A stretch of 64,000 nt of DNA, taken from assembly GCF_005497185.1 (NCBI RefSeq), contig NZ_RJTN01000024.1:1-64000 (forward strand), given 5' to 3'. The position numbers and the translations under genes were made by a program. Shown in pieces: positions 54,314-62,788 of this stretch; the first letter of the stretch is position 1, and each line of letters begins with the position of its first letter. The notes below the pieces were generated by a model. It saw nothing but the letters and a program-made list of their open reading frames with translations, was not told the origin of the DNA and searched no databases. The DNA is from Pectobacterium polonicum (GTDB lineage Bacteria; Pseudomonadota; Gammaproteobacteria; Enterobacterales; Enterobacteriaceae).

Positions 54314-54649
54314 TTAGAAATCACACATCGCAACGCCACCTTTACATTGTGCAAGACAACTATGAAAGTTCGTACTTCCATAATCACCAGGCATATCTAA
54401 TAGGTATGAACATTCAGCTATGCATCTATCGGTTAGGGTTCGTGAATATTTTTCCTCGACAATAATTTCATTCGATTTTTTATTTTTAACAATACAAATA
54501 TTTTGATTTTGTGTCTGTATAAAATTTACTTTCCCATTAATAAGATAAATAGGAAGGGGTTTATCATCTGAACTGATCGCTTTACTAGAAAATAAAACAA
54601 ACGACAAAATAAATGGAGATAATACCAGCAAGGTAGGGGATTTTAACAT
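54314..54649 (-). CDS. Secreted small protein with twin CX3C cysteine motif
   Basis: Unrecognised 111-aa protein. Residues about 4-24 form a signal peptide (LLVLSPFILSFVLFSSKA); the mature part has six cysteines (C52, C76, C80, C98, C102, C109). C76-x3-C80 and C98-x3-C102 form a twin CX3C pattern like that of disulfide-locked helical hairpins. Its strong AT bias resembles its neighbours. AGGA lies upstream of ATG 54649. It is followed by 130 bp of AT-rich sequence before the ferredoxin gene, so it may or may not be in the same transcript. Confidence 0.65.
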   Translation of the reverse strand: MLKSPTLLVLSPFILSFVLFSSKAISSDDKPLPIYLINGKVNFIQTQNQNICIVKNKKSNEIIVEEKYSRTLTDRCIAECSYLLDMPGDYGSTNFHSCLAQCKGGVAMCDF

Positions 54650-54886
54650 AACTCAATCCTTTAAAAGTATGCTAATTAATGTTTCTAATACTTGTACTTG
54701 GTTCTTTATATTCCAATAACCAAGATAATTTAGGCAACAAATCCATTACATTCATTGCCAAAATCTAATTAATACTAAAATAATGAGTAAGGAAATCAAG
54801 TTTTTTTTCTTTTCTCTATTATGCACCATTTAAAAACCAAAATAGCACGCTACAATAACAAAAAAGAAAAAATAACAACAAAAAAA

Positions 54887-55138
54887 TTACACATCCGCAT
54901 CCTTATTTACATAAACCGTGAAGCCATCTGGTTTTAAATCTGGATGGTCAATTGAAATATCATTTATAACCTTACCCGTTAACGTATAAATCAAGTGCCC
55001 GGCAACATGCCGACACTTTTCATATTCCTCCTGAGGCAAAGATCTTTTCAGCACGACTAATTCGGCTTTGATTTGCTCGATAAGAACAATTGATTTTTCA
55101 ATTAAATTTTCTGCAATTTTTTTATCTGAGATGAACAT
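54887..55138 (-). CDS. Hypothetical 83-aa protein
   Basis: I do not recognise this protein. It is small and soluble in appearance. Residues 1-36 are a likely amphipathic helix or coiled-coil (KKIAENLIEKSIVLIEQIKAELVVLK). A middle segment has EEYEKCRHVAGHLIYTLTG, and the acidic tail ends NKDADV. There is no signal peptide. AGGA precedes ATG 55138. It is the first gene of the leftward cassette and lies 827 bp from pelA, which is divergent from it. It could be a cytoplasmic regulator or immunity-like partner, but nothing in the sequence proves it. Confidence 0.6.
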   Translation of the reverse strand: MFISDKKIAENLIEKSIVLIEQIKAELVVLKRSLPQEEYEKCRHVAGHLIYTLTGKVINDISIDHPDLKPDGFTVYVNKDADV

Positions 55139-55622
55139 CTTACGATCCTAGTAGCGTGTATGAAAATGGCTTTCATGCATTCTAATAATGCTACCTTTCG
55201 TAAACTTCATGGTCAAGAAAAATAATTTGTCAACAAAAAATATGTACGTAAAATATTTACACAGATAAACGACAGTCGCATATCAGTGTTCTCTCTTGTT
55301 TGACGCATCGCAGTGTCTGCCGATATATTCAAATATAAAATTTCTCAATCAATAGAGTGAAATAGGTTAGATAGATTTTTACTGAGTTAAAATATAAAGA
55401 TAGCAAGATTATAATTACACAGATAACAAATTATTTATTTCTGTGAAAACTTCATAATTAATAGGTAATATTTATTACTATCCCCTATAGAAACGACTCT
55501 CCTGAAACTATTTTTAACAAAAAAAATAATAACTAAAAATCCCTCATGAATTAATTATGTTTTTTTAAATTGGCAGGCTATCCGACGGGACTTATCTTTC
55601 TCATCAATATTTATTTTTAACT

Positions 55623-55638
55623 TTTGACGGCGATCACA
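55623..55638 (+). promoter_or_regulatory. CRP-like site upstream of pelA
   Basis: TTTGA-N6-TCACA matches the CRP half-site consensus TGTGA-N6-TCACA at 9 of 10 positions. It is about 330 bp upstream of the pelA ATG, in the same relative sequence context as the pelC site (59045-59060). Pel genes of soft-rot bacteria are CRP-activated. Confidence 0.55.
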
Positions 55639-55888
55639 ATTGCTATCGAGTGAATAAAGCCTAGAGATGAAACAGGTAAAAATAAAGAATAAAAATTCAA
55701 ATAAAAACACAAAACATTGATTTAAATGAATTTAAATGGAAATTAGTTTCTATTTAAAAGTAGTAAACGCAAGTCAAGCCAACTCTCCTCTGTTATTTAA
55801 TTAATATATTTATCGCCCCATCTTGTATTGTTTATTTTTTATGTTAACACTTAGCTCGGCTTTATAGACAAACCTTAATTTCATTTTT

Positions 55889-55909
55889 GTTGAAACAGCC
55901 TTTTTATTA
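55889..55909 (+). promoter_or_regulatory. KdgR-box-like element upstream of pelA
   Basis: TTGTTGAAACAGCCTTTTTA contains TGAAACA, the left part of the KdgR consensus, followed by a T-rich right half that matches only partly. The same TGAAACA (or TGAAAAA) occurs at a similar distance from the ATG in pelB (57555-57561) and pelC (59312-59318). KdgR is the known repressor of pectinolysis genes, relieved by KDG. Confidence 0.4.
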
Positions 55910-55965
55910 CACAGGGTGTGTAGTGATAAATACCCAGAAAAATTCTATGTCAAGGAGAGTACACA

Positions 55966-57090
55966 ATGAAATACCTACTGCCTTCTGCAGCCGCTGGGCT
56001 GTTACTGCTTGCAGCCCAACCAACAATGGCAGCAAATACGGGAGGTTACGCCACCACTGACGGCGGCGACGTTTCCGGTGCTGTGAAAAAAACCGCACGC
56101 TCTCTGCAAGATATCGTCGATATCATTGAGGCAGCGAAAAAAGATTCAAACGGTAAAGCAGTCAAGGGGGGAGCCTACCCGCTCGTGATTACCTATAACG
56201 GTAATGAAGATGCACTGATCAAAGCCGCTGAAGCCAATATCTGTGGCCAATGGAGCAAAGATCCGCGCGGCGTAGAAATCAAAGAATTCACCAAAGGGAT
56301 CACCATCCTCGGTACTAATGGATCTTCCGCTAACTTTGGGATCTGGGTGGTTAACTCTTCCAACGTTGTCGTACGTAATATGCGTTTCGGTTATATGCCG
56401 GGCGGCGCAAAAGATGGCGATGCAATCCGTATTGATAACTCACCGAACGTCTGGATCGATCACAACGAAATCTTCGCGAAGAACTTTGAATGTGCCGGTA
56501 CGCCAGATAACGACACCACGTTTGAATCGGCTGTCGATATCAAGAAAGCCTCAACCAACGTCACGGTATCGTACAACTACATCCACGGCGTGAAAAAAGT
56601 AGGTTTAAGCGGTTCAAGCAACACGGATACGGGTCGTAATCTGACTTACCATCACAATATTTACAGCGATGTTAACTCACGTCTGCCGCTGCAACGTGGT
56701 GGTCAGGTGCATGCTTATAACAACCTGTATGACGGTATCAAAAGTTCAGGCTTTAACGTCCGCCAGAAAGGGATTGCCCTGATCGAAAGCAACTGGTTTG
56801 AAAATGCACTCAACCCAGTAACTGCACGTAATGACGATTCCAACTTCGGTACTTGGGAATTGCGTAACAACAACATCACCAGCCCGTCTGATTTTGCTAA
56901 ATACAACATCACCTGGGGTAAACCGTCCACACCGCACATTAATGCAGATGACTGGAAAAGCACGGGCAAATTCCCTGCCGTCCCGTATAGCTATTCCCCT
57001 GTTTCCGCACAGTGCGTGAAGGATAAACTGGCGAACTATGCTGGCGTAGGGAAAAACCTGGCCGTATTGACAGCAGCCAACTGTAAATAA
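55966..57090 (+). CDS. pelA: Pectate lyase PelA, PL1 family, extracellular
   Basis: Pectate lyase cleaves polygalacturonate by calcium-dependent beta-elimination and macerates plant tissue. The 374-aa precursor has a 22-residue PelB-type leader (MKYLLPSAAAG..., cleaved after TMA), then the parallel beta-helix. Calcium ligands lie at D150/D152 (KDGDAIRID) and D191; the catalytic region VNSRLPLQRGG gives R239, P241 and R244. WIDHNE is at 163-168. Cysteines C93-C176 and C350-C373 should form disulfides. The enzyme should be exported by Sec and secreted by the type II Out system. AAGGAGAG lies just upstream of the ATG. About 35 positions differ from PelB by eye, but the leader and some patches are PelC-like. 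The symbol follows the P. atrosepticum order and is an assignment by position. Confidence 0.93.
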   Translation: MKYLLPSAAAGLLLLAAQPTMAANTGGYATTDGGDVSGAVKKTARSLQDIVDIIEAAKKDSNGKAVKGGAYPLVITYNGNEDALIKAAEANICGQWSKDPRGVEIKEFTKGITILGTNGSSANFGIWVVNSSNVVVRNMRFGYMPGGAKDGDAIRIDNSPNVWIDHNEIFAKNFECAGTPDNDTTFESAVDIKKASTNVTVSYNYIHGVKKVGLSGSSNTDTGRNLTYHHNIYSDVNSRLPLQRGGQVHAYNNLYDGIKSSGFNVRQKGIALIESNWFENALNPVTARNDDSNFGTWELRNNNITSPSDFAKYNITWGKPSTPHINADDWKSTGKFPAVPYSYSPVSAQCVKDKLANYAGVGKNLAVLTAANCK

Positions 57091-57100
57091 ATGCGTTAAG

Positions 57101-57162
57101 CCCGGCGTATTCACTCTGCGCCGGGTTCTTCCTGAGCGAGCACTTTGGGCTCGCTCATTTTT
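57101..57162 (+). terminator. Terminator after pelA
   Basis: Two hairpins follow the stop: CCCGGCG/CGCCGGG (57101-57107 with 57119-57125), and GAGCGAGC/GCTCGCTC (57134-57141 with 57149-57156) directly followed by ATTTTT. The second is a complete intrinsic terminator. Confidence 0.9.
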
Positions 57163-57633
57163 CACAGCATATAGCACTTAATAATAATTATTTTTTAGCA
57201 AACTAAAATTCAATATAAAATCTATTCATGACAAAAAACTGAATACGCCCGTGATACTATATTCTGACTTAAGATAAATTATTACGCTAGTCACAGCGAT
57301 CGTTACAAGAAAAGTAGCAACGTAATATCAAATAGATAAAGAAATTCAAACACGCCACCGTTCCATTAAAGCAATAACTCACTGATTTAAATTAATTTAA
57401 ATGGAAAATATTTTTCTATAAAATCCAAATAATCCAACCATCGATATTACAAAATGTTTCCACCGTAATACATTTAACATTTCACCCTTGAAGTGTTGTT
57501 ATTTTTTGACCACACTCCCCTTGGTTTTTCATCAAAATTGATATTCCTTTTTGTTGAAAAATATGTACCTGCTACATCGGGCATACGGAGCAATAAATGC
57601 CCATGAAAATTCTATTTCAAGGAGACAGTTATA
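57163..57633 (+). promoter_or_regulatory. pelB control region
   Basis: No gene in this AT-rich stretch. It contains TCACA (57291-57295) preceded by a poor TATTA half-site, a possible weak CRP site. TGAAAAA at 57555-57561 lies in a CTTTTTGTTGAAAA context shared with pelA and pelC. AAGGAGAC precedes the pelB start. Confidence 0.6.
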
Positions 57634-58758
57634 ATGAAATACCTATTGCCTACGGCAGCCACTGGATTGTTATTACTCGCTGCTCAGCCAGCGATGGCCG
57701 CCAATACGGGCGGCTATGCCACCACAGATGGTGGAGATGTTTCCGGCGCCGTAAAAAAAACTGCACGTTCTCTGCAAGAAATTGTGGATATCATTGAAGC
57801 CGCAAAAGTGGATTCAAAAGGCAAGAAAGTCAAAGGCGGCGCGTATCCGCTTATTATCACCTATAACGGTAATGAAGACTCACTGATCAACGCGGCCGAA
57901 AAAAATATCTGCGGTCAGTGGAGCAAAGCTCCACGCGGTGTGGAAATCAAAGAGTTCACCAAAGGGATCACTATTCAGGGCACCAATGGCTCATCCGCAA
58001 ACTTCGGTATCTGGATTGTAAATTCATCTGACGTTGTTGTACGTAATATGCGCTTCGGCTATATGCCGGGTGGCGCAAAAGATGGTGATGCTATCCGTAT
58101 TGATAACTCACCGAACGTCTGGATCGATCACAACGAGATCTTTGCCAAAAACTTTGAGTGTAAAGGCACGCCAGACAATGACACCACTTTTGAATCGGCC
58201 GTCGATATCAAGAAAGGGTCAACTAACGTCACGGTGTCCTACAACTACATTCATGGCATCAAAAAGGTGGGATTAAGCGGCGCGGGCGACTCAGATACGG
58301 GTCGTAACCTGACTTATCATCACAATATCTATCGCGATGTTAACTCACGTCTGCCTCTGCAGCGCGGTGGTCTGGTTCACGCGTACAACAACCTGTATGA
58401 CGGCATCACCGGTTCAGGCTTTAACGTGCGTCAAAAAGGGATCGCGTTGATTGAAAGCAACTGGTTCGAGAATGCGCTCAACCCAGTGACAGCACGTAAC
58501 GACAGCTCCAACTTTGGTACCTGGGAGCTGCGTAACAACAACATCACAAAACCGGCAGACTTCTCCAAATACAAAATCACCTGGGGCAAACCGTCCTCTC
58601 CTCACATCAATGCGGATGACTGGAAGAGCACTGGTAAGTTCCCTGCCGTCTCCTATAAGTACACGCCAGTTTCTGCGCAGTGTGTGAAGGATAAACTGGC
58701 AAACTATGCTGGCGTAGGGAAAAACCTGGCAGTACTGACAGCAGCTAACTGTAAATAA
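57634..58758 (+). CDS. pelB: Pectate lyase PelB, PL1 family, with the classic PelB leader
   Basis: The 374-aa precursor carries MKYLLPTAATG..., cut after PAMA. This is the well-known PelB leader used for periplasmic expression, with one visible change (T at position 10 in place of A). The mature enzyme keeps the calcium residues in KDGDAIRID and AVDIK, the catalytic VNSRLPLQRGG motif and the four cysteines of the family. It probably works with PelA and PelC on the pectate backbone; small differences in the loops may tune preference for methylation or pH. It has its own promoter region and terminator, so it is not cotranscribed with its neighbours. Confidence 0.94.
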   Translation: MKYLLPTAATGLLLLAAQPAMAANTGGYATTDGGDVSGAVKKTARSLQEIVDIIEAAKVDSKGKKVKGGAYPLIITYNGNEDSLINAAEKNICGQWSKAPRGVEIKEFTKGITIQGTNGSSANFGIWIVNSSDVVVRNMRFGYMPGGAKDGDAIRIDNSPNVWIDHNEIFAKNFECKGTPDNDTTFESAVDIKKGSTNVTVSYNYIHGIKKVGLSGAGDSDTGRNLTYHHNIYRDVNSRLPLQRGGLVHAYNNLYDGITGSGFNVRQKGIALIESNWFENALNPVTARNDSSNFGTWELRNNNITKPADFSKYKITWGKPSSPHINADDWKSTGKFPAVSYKYTPVSAQCVKDKLANYAGVGKNLAVLTAANCK

Positions 58759-58778
58759 ACGCTATCGATTTACCCTTA

Positions 58779-58809
58779 GGCGAGCTCTTAGAGCTCGCTT
58801 ATTTTTTTA
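58779..58809 (+). terminator. Terminator after pelB
   Basis: GCGAGCTC (58780-58787), loop TTA, GAGCTCGC (58791-58798), then TTATTTTTTTAT. The stem is perfect over 8 bp and lies 21 bp after the stop codon. Confidence 0.9.
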
Positions 58810-59391
58810 TGGAAGTCCATGCAAGAACATAGGTTAACCTCCCGAATAAATAAGCAACAAATTAACTACCATGCTAATTATTTAAATTAAAATCAGTTGA
58901 ACTATCAATTAAAAAAACCATATTTAAATTAAGGATTAATCAACAAAGAAAATAATGACAGACCAACATGGGATAAATTAATAATTTGATCGGTATCAAT
59001 TGCTTTTTAACACGCCCCTCTCAATGAGAGAATTTTCCTTATTTCTTGATGGTGTTCACAGTTATCACTCCTTTCAAACCACCCCGTTCAGAAAACAATA
59101 AAACAAAATATAATTTTATTTTTAATAAAAAACAAAGATGTATTGATTTTAGAAAAAATGAAAAAAATATTATCATTTAAAATAGGAACTTATTAATCAT
59201 CGACATTTATTGTGTTATTCATCTGATAGATTCAATATCTAAATATTGAATTATTTTATTTTTATGATAACACTTAAGCGGGATTTCAATAAACCTTGAT
59301 TTCACTTTTATTGAAACAACCCAATAATATAATCTGGGCTATGTGGATCATAAATACCCAAAAAAAATTCAATTCCAAGGAGAGTACCTGA
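58810..59391 (+). promoter_or_regulatory. pelC control region
   Basis: No gene is seen. The right 120 bp closely resembles the region before pelA. A CRP-like site CTTGA-N6-TCACA is at 59045-59060, TGAAACA at 59312-59318, and a perfect TATAAT at 59328-59333, with no good -35 box, as expected for an activator-dependent promoter. The KdgR-like element would lie just upstream of the -10. ATAAATACCCA and AAGGAGAGTAC complete the shared leader. Confidence 0.65.
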
Positions 59392-60516
59392 ATGAAATAC
59401 CTACTGCCTTCTACAGCCGCTGGGCTGTTATTACTTGTGGCTCAGCCGACAATGGCGGCAAATACGGGGGGTTATGCTACCACTGACGGTGGTAATGTGG
59501 CTGGTGCCGTAAACAAAACTGCGCGTTCCATGCAGGATATCATTGATATTATCGAAGCGGCGAAGCTGGATTCCAAGGGTAAGAAAGTCAAAGGTGGAGC
59601 TTACCCGCTCGTGATTACCTATAACGGTAATGAAGATGCGCTGATCAAAGCTGCTGAGAACGATATTTGCGCTCAGTGGAAGAAAGACGCGCGCGGCGTG
59701 GAAATCAAAGAGTTTACCAAAGGCATTACCATCATCGGCACCAACGGTTCTTCCGCTAACTTCGGGATCTGGCTGACGAAATCATCCGATGTTGTCATCC
59801 GTAATATGCGTTTTGGCTACATGCCAGGTGGCGCGCAGGACGGTGATGCGATTCGTATCGATAACACGCCAAACGTTTGGATTGACCACAACGAAATCTT
59901 CGCGAAAAACTTTGAATGTGCAGGTACAAAAGACGGTGATACCACATTTGAATCGGCGATTGATATCAAGAAAGCGTCTACCAACGTGACAATTTCGTAC
60001 AACTACATTCACGGCATCAAAAAAGTGGGGCTGAGCGGCTTCAGCAGCAGCGATACGGGCCGTGACCTGACTTACCATCACAATATTTACGACGATGTTA
60101 ACGCTCGCCTCCCACTGCAACGTGGTGGTCAGGTTCATGCTTATAATAACCTGTATACCGGTATCACCAGCTCTGGCCTGAACGTGCGCCAGAAAGGGAT
60201 TGCGCTGATCGAACGTAACTGGTTCGAAAATGCGAAAAACCCTGTGACCTCACGCTACGACGGTTCCAACTTCGGTACGTGGGAGTTGCGTAATAACAAC
60301 GTCATGAGCCCAGCCGACTTCGCGAAATACAACATCACTTGGGACAAAGACACCAAGCCCTACGTGAATGCTGAAGACTGGAAAAGCACTGGCACGTTCG
60401 CTTCTGTGCCTTACAGCTATTCCCCGGTTTCAGCACAGTGCGTGAAGGACAAGCTGGCAAACTATGCTGGCGTGAACAAAAACCTTGCCGTACTGACAGC
60501 CGCAAATTGCAACTAG
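59392..60516 (+). CDS. pelC: Pectate lyase PelC, PL1 family
   Basis: A 374-aa precursor with the leader MKYLLPSTAAG... cleaved after PTMA. Calcium-binding QDGDAIRID and AIDIK and the catalytic VNARLPLQRGG are present; an alanine replaces the serine before the first arginine seen in PelA and PelB. The loops around residues 130-190 (LTKSSDVVIRN, GTKDGDTTFES) and 270-330 (ERNWFENAKNP, DKDTKPYVN) are distinct, so it is the most divergent of the three. It is secreted like its paralogues. It has its own terminator and control region. Confidence 0.93.
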   Translation: MKYLLPSTAAGLLLLVAQPTMAANTGGYATTDGGNVAGAVNKTARSMQDIIDIIEAAKLDSKGKKVKGGAYPLVITYNGNEDALIKAAENDICAQWKKDARGVEIKEFTKGITIIGTNGSSANFGIWLTKSSDVVIRNMRFGYMPGGAQDGDAIRIDNTPNVWIDHNEIFAKNFECAGTKDGDTTFESAIDIKKASTNVTISYNYIHGIKKVGLSGFSSSDTGRDLTYHHNIYDDVNARLPLQRGGQVHAYNNLYTGITSSGLNVRQKGIALIERNWFENAKNPVTSRYDGSNFGTWELRNNNVMSPADFAKYNITWDKDTKPYVNAEDWKSTGTFASVPYSYSPVSAQCVKDKLANYAGVNKNLAVLTAANCN

Positions 60517-60625
60517 TCGAGAAGAGTCAATAAGCTGGCTTCAGGCTCCTACCCTCATTGTCCTGTGCTAACAGGAGCCGGTAAGCACGCTTAATGCCCG
60601 TCGATCACTCGTTCGGGCCGCATTT

Positions 60626-60654
60626 GAGCGAGCCCTAAAGGCTCGCTCATTTTT
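60626..60654 (+). terminator. Terminator between pelC and pelZ
   Basis: GAGCGAGCC (60626-60634), loop of five, GGCTCGCTC (60640-60648), then ATTTTT. The stem is perfect over 9 bp. It lies about 110 bp after pelC and 25 bp before pelZ. A further GGCTCC/GGAGCC inverted repeat lies at about 60548-60583. pelZ is therefore either read through or has a promoter hidden in this gap. Confidence 0.9.
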
Positions 60655-60678
60655 ATCGTTAATATTCAAGGAAATGAA

Positions 60679-61956
60679 ATGAAACGTTCTCTTCTGTTCG
60701 CCGCACTGTTCAGCACCAGTACAGTATTCAGTGTTGGCATACCGATGGCTAGCGCCGCCACACCAGCAGCACCAGAGTTGAAAGGATTCGGAACGGATAC
60801 CGTGGCAGGCAGTGGTGGGCGCGTTATTCGCGTCACCACGCTGGCTTCTTCCGGGGCGGGCTCACTCAGGGAAGCACTAGCCGCCAAAGGGCCGCGGATT
60901 ATCGTTTTCGAGGTTGGCGGTATCATCGACCTGAATAAAAGTGACCTTAGATTAAGCGAGCCGTTTGTCACCATCGCAGGTCAAACCGCCCCTTCCCCCG
61001 GTATCACGATTATTCGTGGCGGCATGGGTATTAGCACCCATGATGTGCTCATGCAGCATATTCGTTTTCGCATCGGCGATGCCGGTACGGGTAAGAAAAG
61101 CGGCTTTGAACGCGATGTTTCAATCAACGGCGCAAATGCTTACAACGTTGTCATCGATCACTCAAGTTTCGCGTGGGGTACAGACGAAAACCTGTCTATT
61201 TCTGGCCCACGCTATGACGGGCCGCAGGGCACCGCACACCGCATCACGCTCTCGAATAATATCGTTGCAGAAGGCCTATACGATTCGGCTCACACCAAAG
61301 GTATTCACTCGATGGGGACGCTGGTTCACGATAACGTGACCGACGTAGCGATCGTAGGCAACCTGTATGCGCACAACAACGAGCGTAACGCCTGGTTCAA
61401 AGCGGGTTCTACGGGCGTCATGGTTAATAACCTGATCTACAACCCCGGTATTTGGGGCGTTCGCGTCGGTGGCGTAAAAGGAGAGTGGGAAGGGAAAACC
61501 ATGCCCGCCAGCCCACGCGTCTCCGTTGCGGGTAACGTGATGCACTACGGCGCGAATACCAAAGCAGGTTTAGGGCTGGTAGGCAGCAACAGCGCCGGCG
61601 ATGTCTGGATGTCAGATAACCTCGCGTATGATGCCAAGGGCAAAGCCGCACCGCAAACGTCAGGCAGTGGGATTAACTTACTCAAAGTGTCCCCTATTTG
61701 GCCTGCGGGCTTAACGGCTTCACCGGCCAGCGCGGTCACCAATCAGGTACTCCAAAGCGCGGGCGCACGCCCCAAAGATCGTGATGCCGTCGATAAACGT
61801 ATCGTAGACAATGTCAAACAGCGGAAAGGTAGCTTCGTGAACAGTCAGGAAGAGGTTGGCGGCTACCCCGTGGCAACAGCAACCTATCGTCAACTTAATG
61901 TACCAAGCACTGGCGTAGATGCCTGGCTACAGCAGATGGCAAAAGCGCTGGAATAA
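60679..61956 (+). CDS. pelZ: PelZ, secreted pectate lyase
   Basis: A 425-aa precursor with a signal peptide of about 26 residues (MKRSLLFAALFSTSTVFS...SASA). Its beta-helix repeats contain VIRVTTLASSGAGSLREAL (about 48-66), VIDHSSFAWGTDEN (about 158-171) and RNAWFKAGSTGVMVNN (about 236-251). It matches PelZ of Dickeya and Pectobacterium, a pectate lyase linked to the pel cluster and of lower activity than the major Pels. AAGGA lies before ATG 60679. Its neighbour pelC ends 163 bp upstream. Confidence 0.92.
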   Translation: MKRSLLFAALFSTSTVFSVGIPMASAATPAAPELKGFGTDTVAGSGGRVIRVTTLASSGAGSLREALAAKGPRIIVFEVGGIIDLNKSDLRLSEPFVTIAGQTAPSPGITIIRGGMGISTHDVLMQHIRFRIGDAGTGKKSGFERDVSINGANAYNVVIDHSSFAWGTDENLSISGPRYDGPQGTAHRITLSNNIVAEGLYDSAHTKGIHSMGTLVHDNVTDVAIVGNLYAHNNERNAWFKAGSTGVMVNNLIYNPGIWGVRVGGVKGEWEGKTMPASPRVSVAGNVMHYGANTKAGLGLVGSNSAGDVWMSDNLAYDAKGKAAPQTSGSGINLLKVSPIWPAGLTASPASAVTNQVLQSAGARPKDRDAVDKRIVDNVKQRKGSFVNSQEEVGGYPVATATYRQLNVPSTGVDAWLQQMAKALE

Positions 61957-61982
61957 CGCGCTAGCTGAGGCGTTAAGATCGC

Positions 61983-62006
61983 AAAAGGCCACTTTCGTGG
62001 CCTTTT
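61983..62006. terminator. Terminator between pelZ and ppiA
   Basis: AAAAGGCCAC (61983-61992), loop TTTC, GTGGCCTTTT (61997-62006): a perfect 10-bp stem with A/T tails. It serves the convergent genes pelZ and ppiA. Confidence 0.92.
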
Positions 62007-62040
62007 ATATTCTCGGTTCTTTGCTTATCTATCTCGCCAA

Positions 62041-62610
62041 TCAGGGCAGCACTTTCGCTGACTGAATGACGATCGGTGTAGTCGGCACATTCTGGTAAGG
62101 TCCAACGTTTTTCGTTGGTACCTGAGAAATCTTATCCACGACGTCCATCCCCTTCACCACTTTACCAAATACGGCATAGCCAAAATCACGCTGGCCATGA
62201 TCGAGGAAAGCGTTATCCGCGACGTTGATAAAAAACTGGCTCGTCGCGCTATCTTTGTCAGCGGTTCGCGCCATCGCGATAGTGCCACGCTGGTTACGCA
62301 GGCCGTTGTCAGCTTCATTCTTGATCGGCGCATTGGTCGCTTTTTGACTCATTTCGCCAGAAAAACCGCCGCCCTGCACCATAAAACCGGGGATCACACG
62401 ATGAAATGTCGTCCCGTTATAGAAGCCATTGTTAACGTACTCGACGAAATTTTTTACCGAAACCGGCGCTTTTTGATTATCTAAAGACAGTTCGATATTG
62501 CCTGCGGACGTCGTTAACAACACATGAGTCGTGCCAGAGGCCGCAAAGGCTGGAGAAAATGCCGTCAGTGAAATAAGGGCTGCTGCCGCAACCAGAGTAC
62601 GTTTGAACAT
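62041..62610 (-). CDS. ppiA: PpiA, periplasmic cyclophilin-type peptidyl-prolyl isomerase
   Basis: PpiA (cyclophilin A) accelerates proline isomerisation in the periplasm. The 189-aa precursor begins [23 protein letters not shown] (signal peptide, cut after AFA). The mature part shows the cyclophilin core [17 protein letters not shown] (about 85-101, including R), and [18 protein letters not shown] 62610 has AGGA upstream; the open frame runs on to 62811, but that part is the control region. E. coli PpiA is 190 aa and lies beside fic; here the pel locus and the AT-rich cassette come between ppiA and pabA. Confidence 0.96.
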   Translation of the reverse strand: MFKRTLVAAAALISLTAFSPAFAASGTTHVLLTTSAGNIELSLDNQKAPVSVKNFVEYVNNGFYNGTTFHRVIPGFMVQGGGFSGEMSQKATNAPIKNEADNGLRNQRGTIAMARTADKDSATSQFFINVADNAFLDHGQRDFGYAVFGKVVKGMDVVDKISQVPTKNVGPYQNVPTTPIVIQSAKVLP

Positions 62611-62788
62611 GAGAATTCCTTTTTGAAGAGGCCGACTACAGAAAGCGTAATGATTGTAAGTATCCGCACTCTTCAGCGCTACCCATTTACCTTTTTTTAC
62701 GTATAAAAGTCTGTTCGTAACCAACTGTGAACGAAAACCTGCATAAAAGACAAAAAAGGTCGCTTGCCCTAATGCCGATCGTTTACGC

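Larger units (their letters stand above)
55139..55965. promoter_or_regulatory. Long AT-rich control region upstream of pelA
   Basis: No gene is seen in 827 bp. The right part (about 55600-55965) should hold the pelA promoter. It includes a CRP-like site (55623-55638) and a conserved element around TGAAACA (55891-55897) shared with pelC. The stretch 55843-55965 is clearly homologous to the region before pelC (ATAAATACCCA, AAGGAGAGTAC). The left part (55139-55600) is AT-rich without motifs I can name. Confidence 0.7.
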
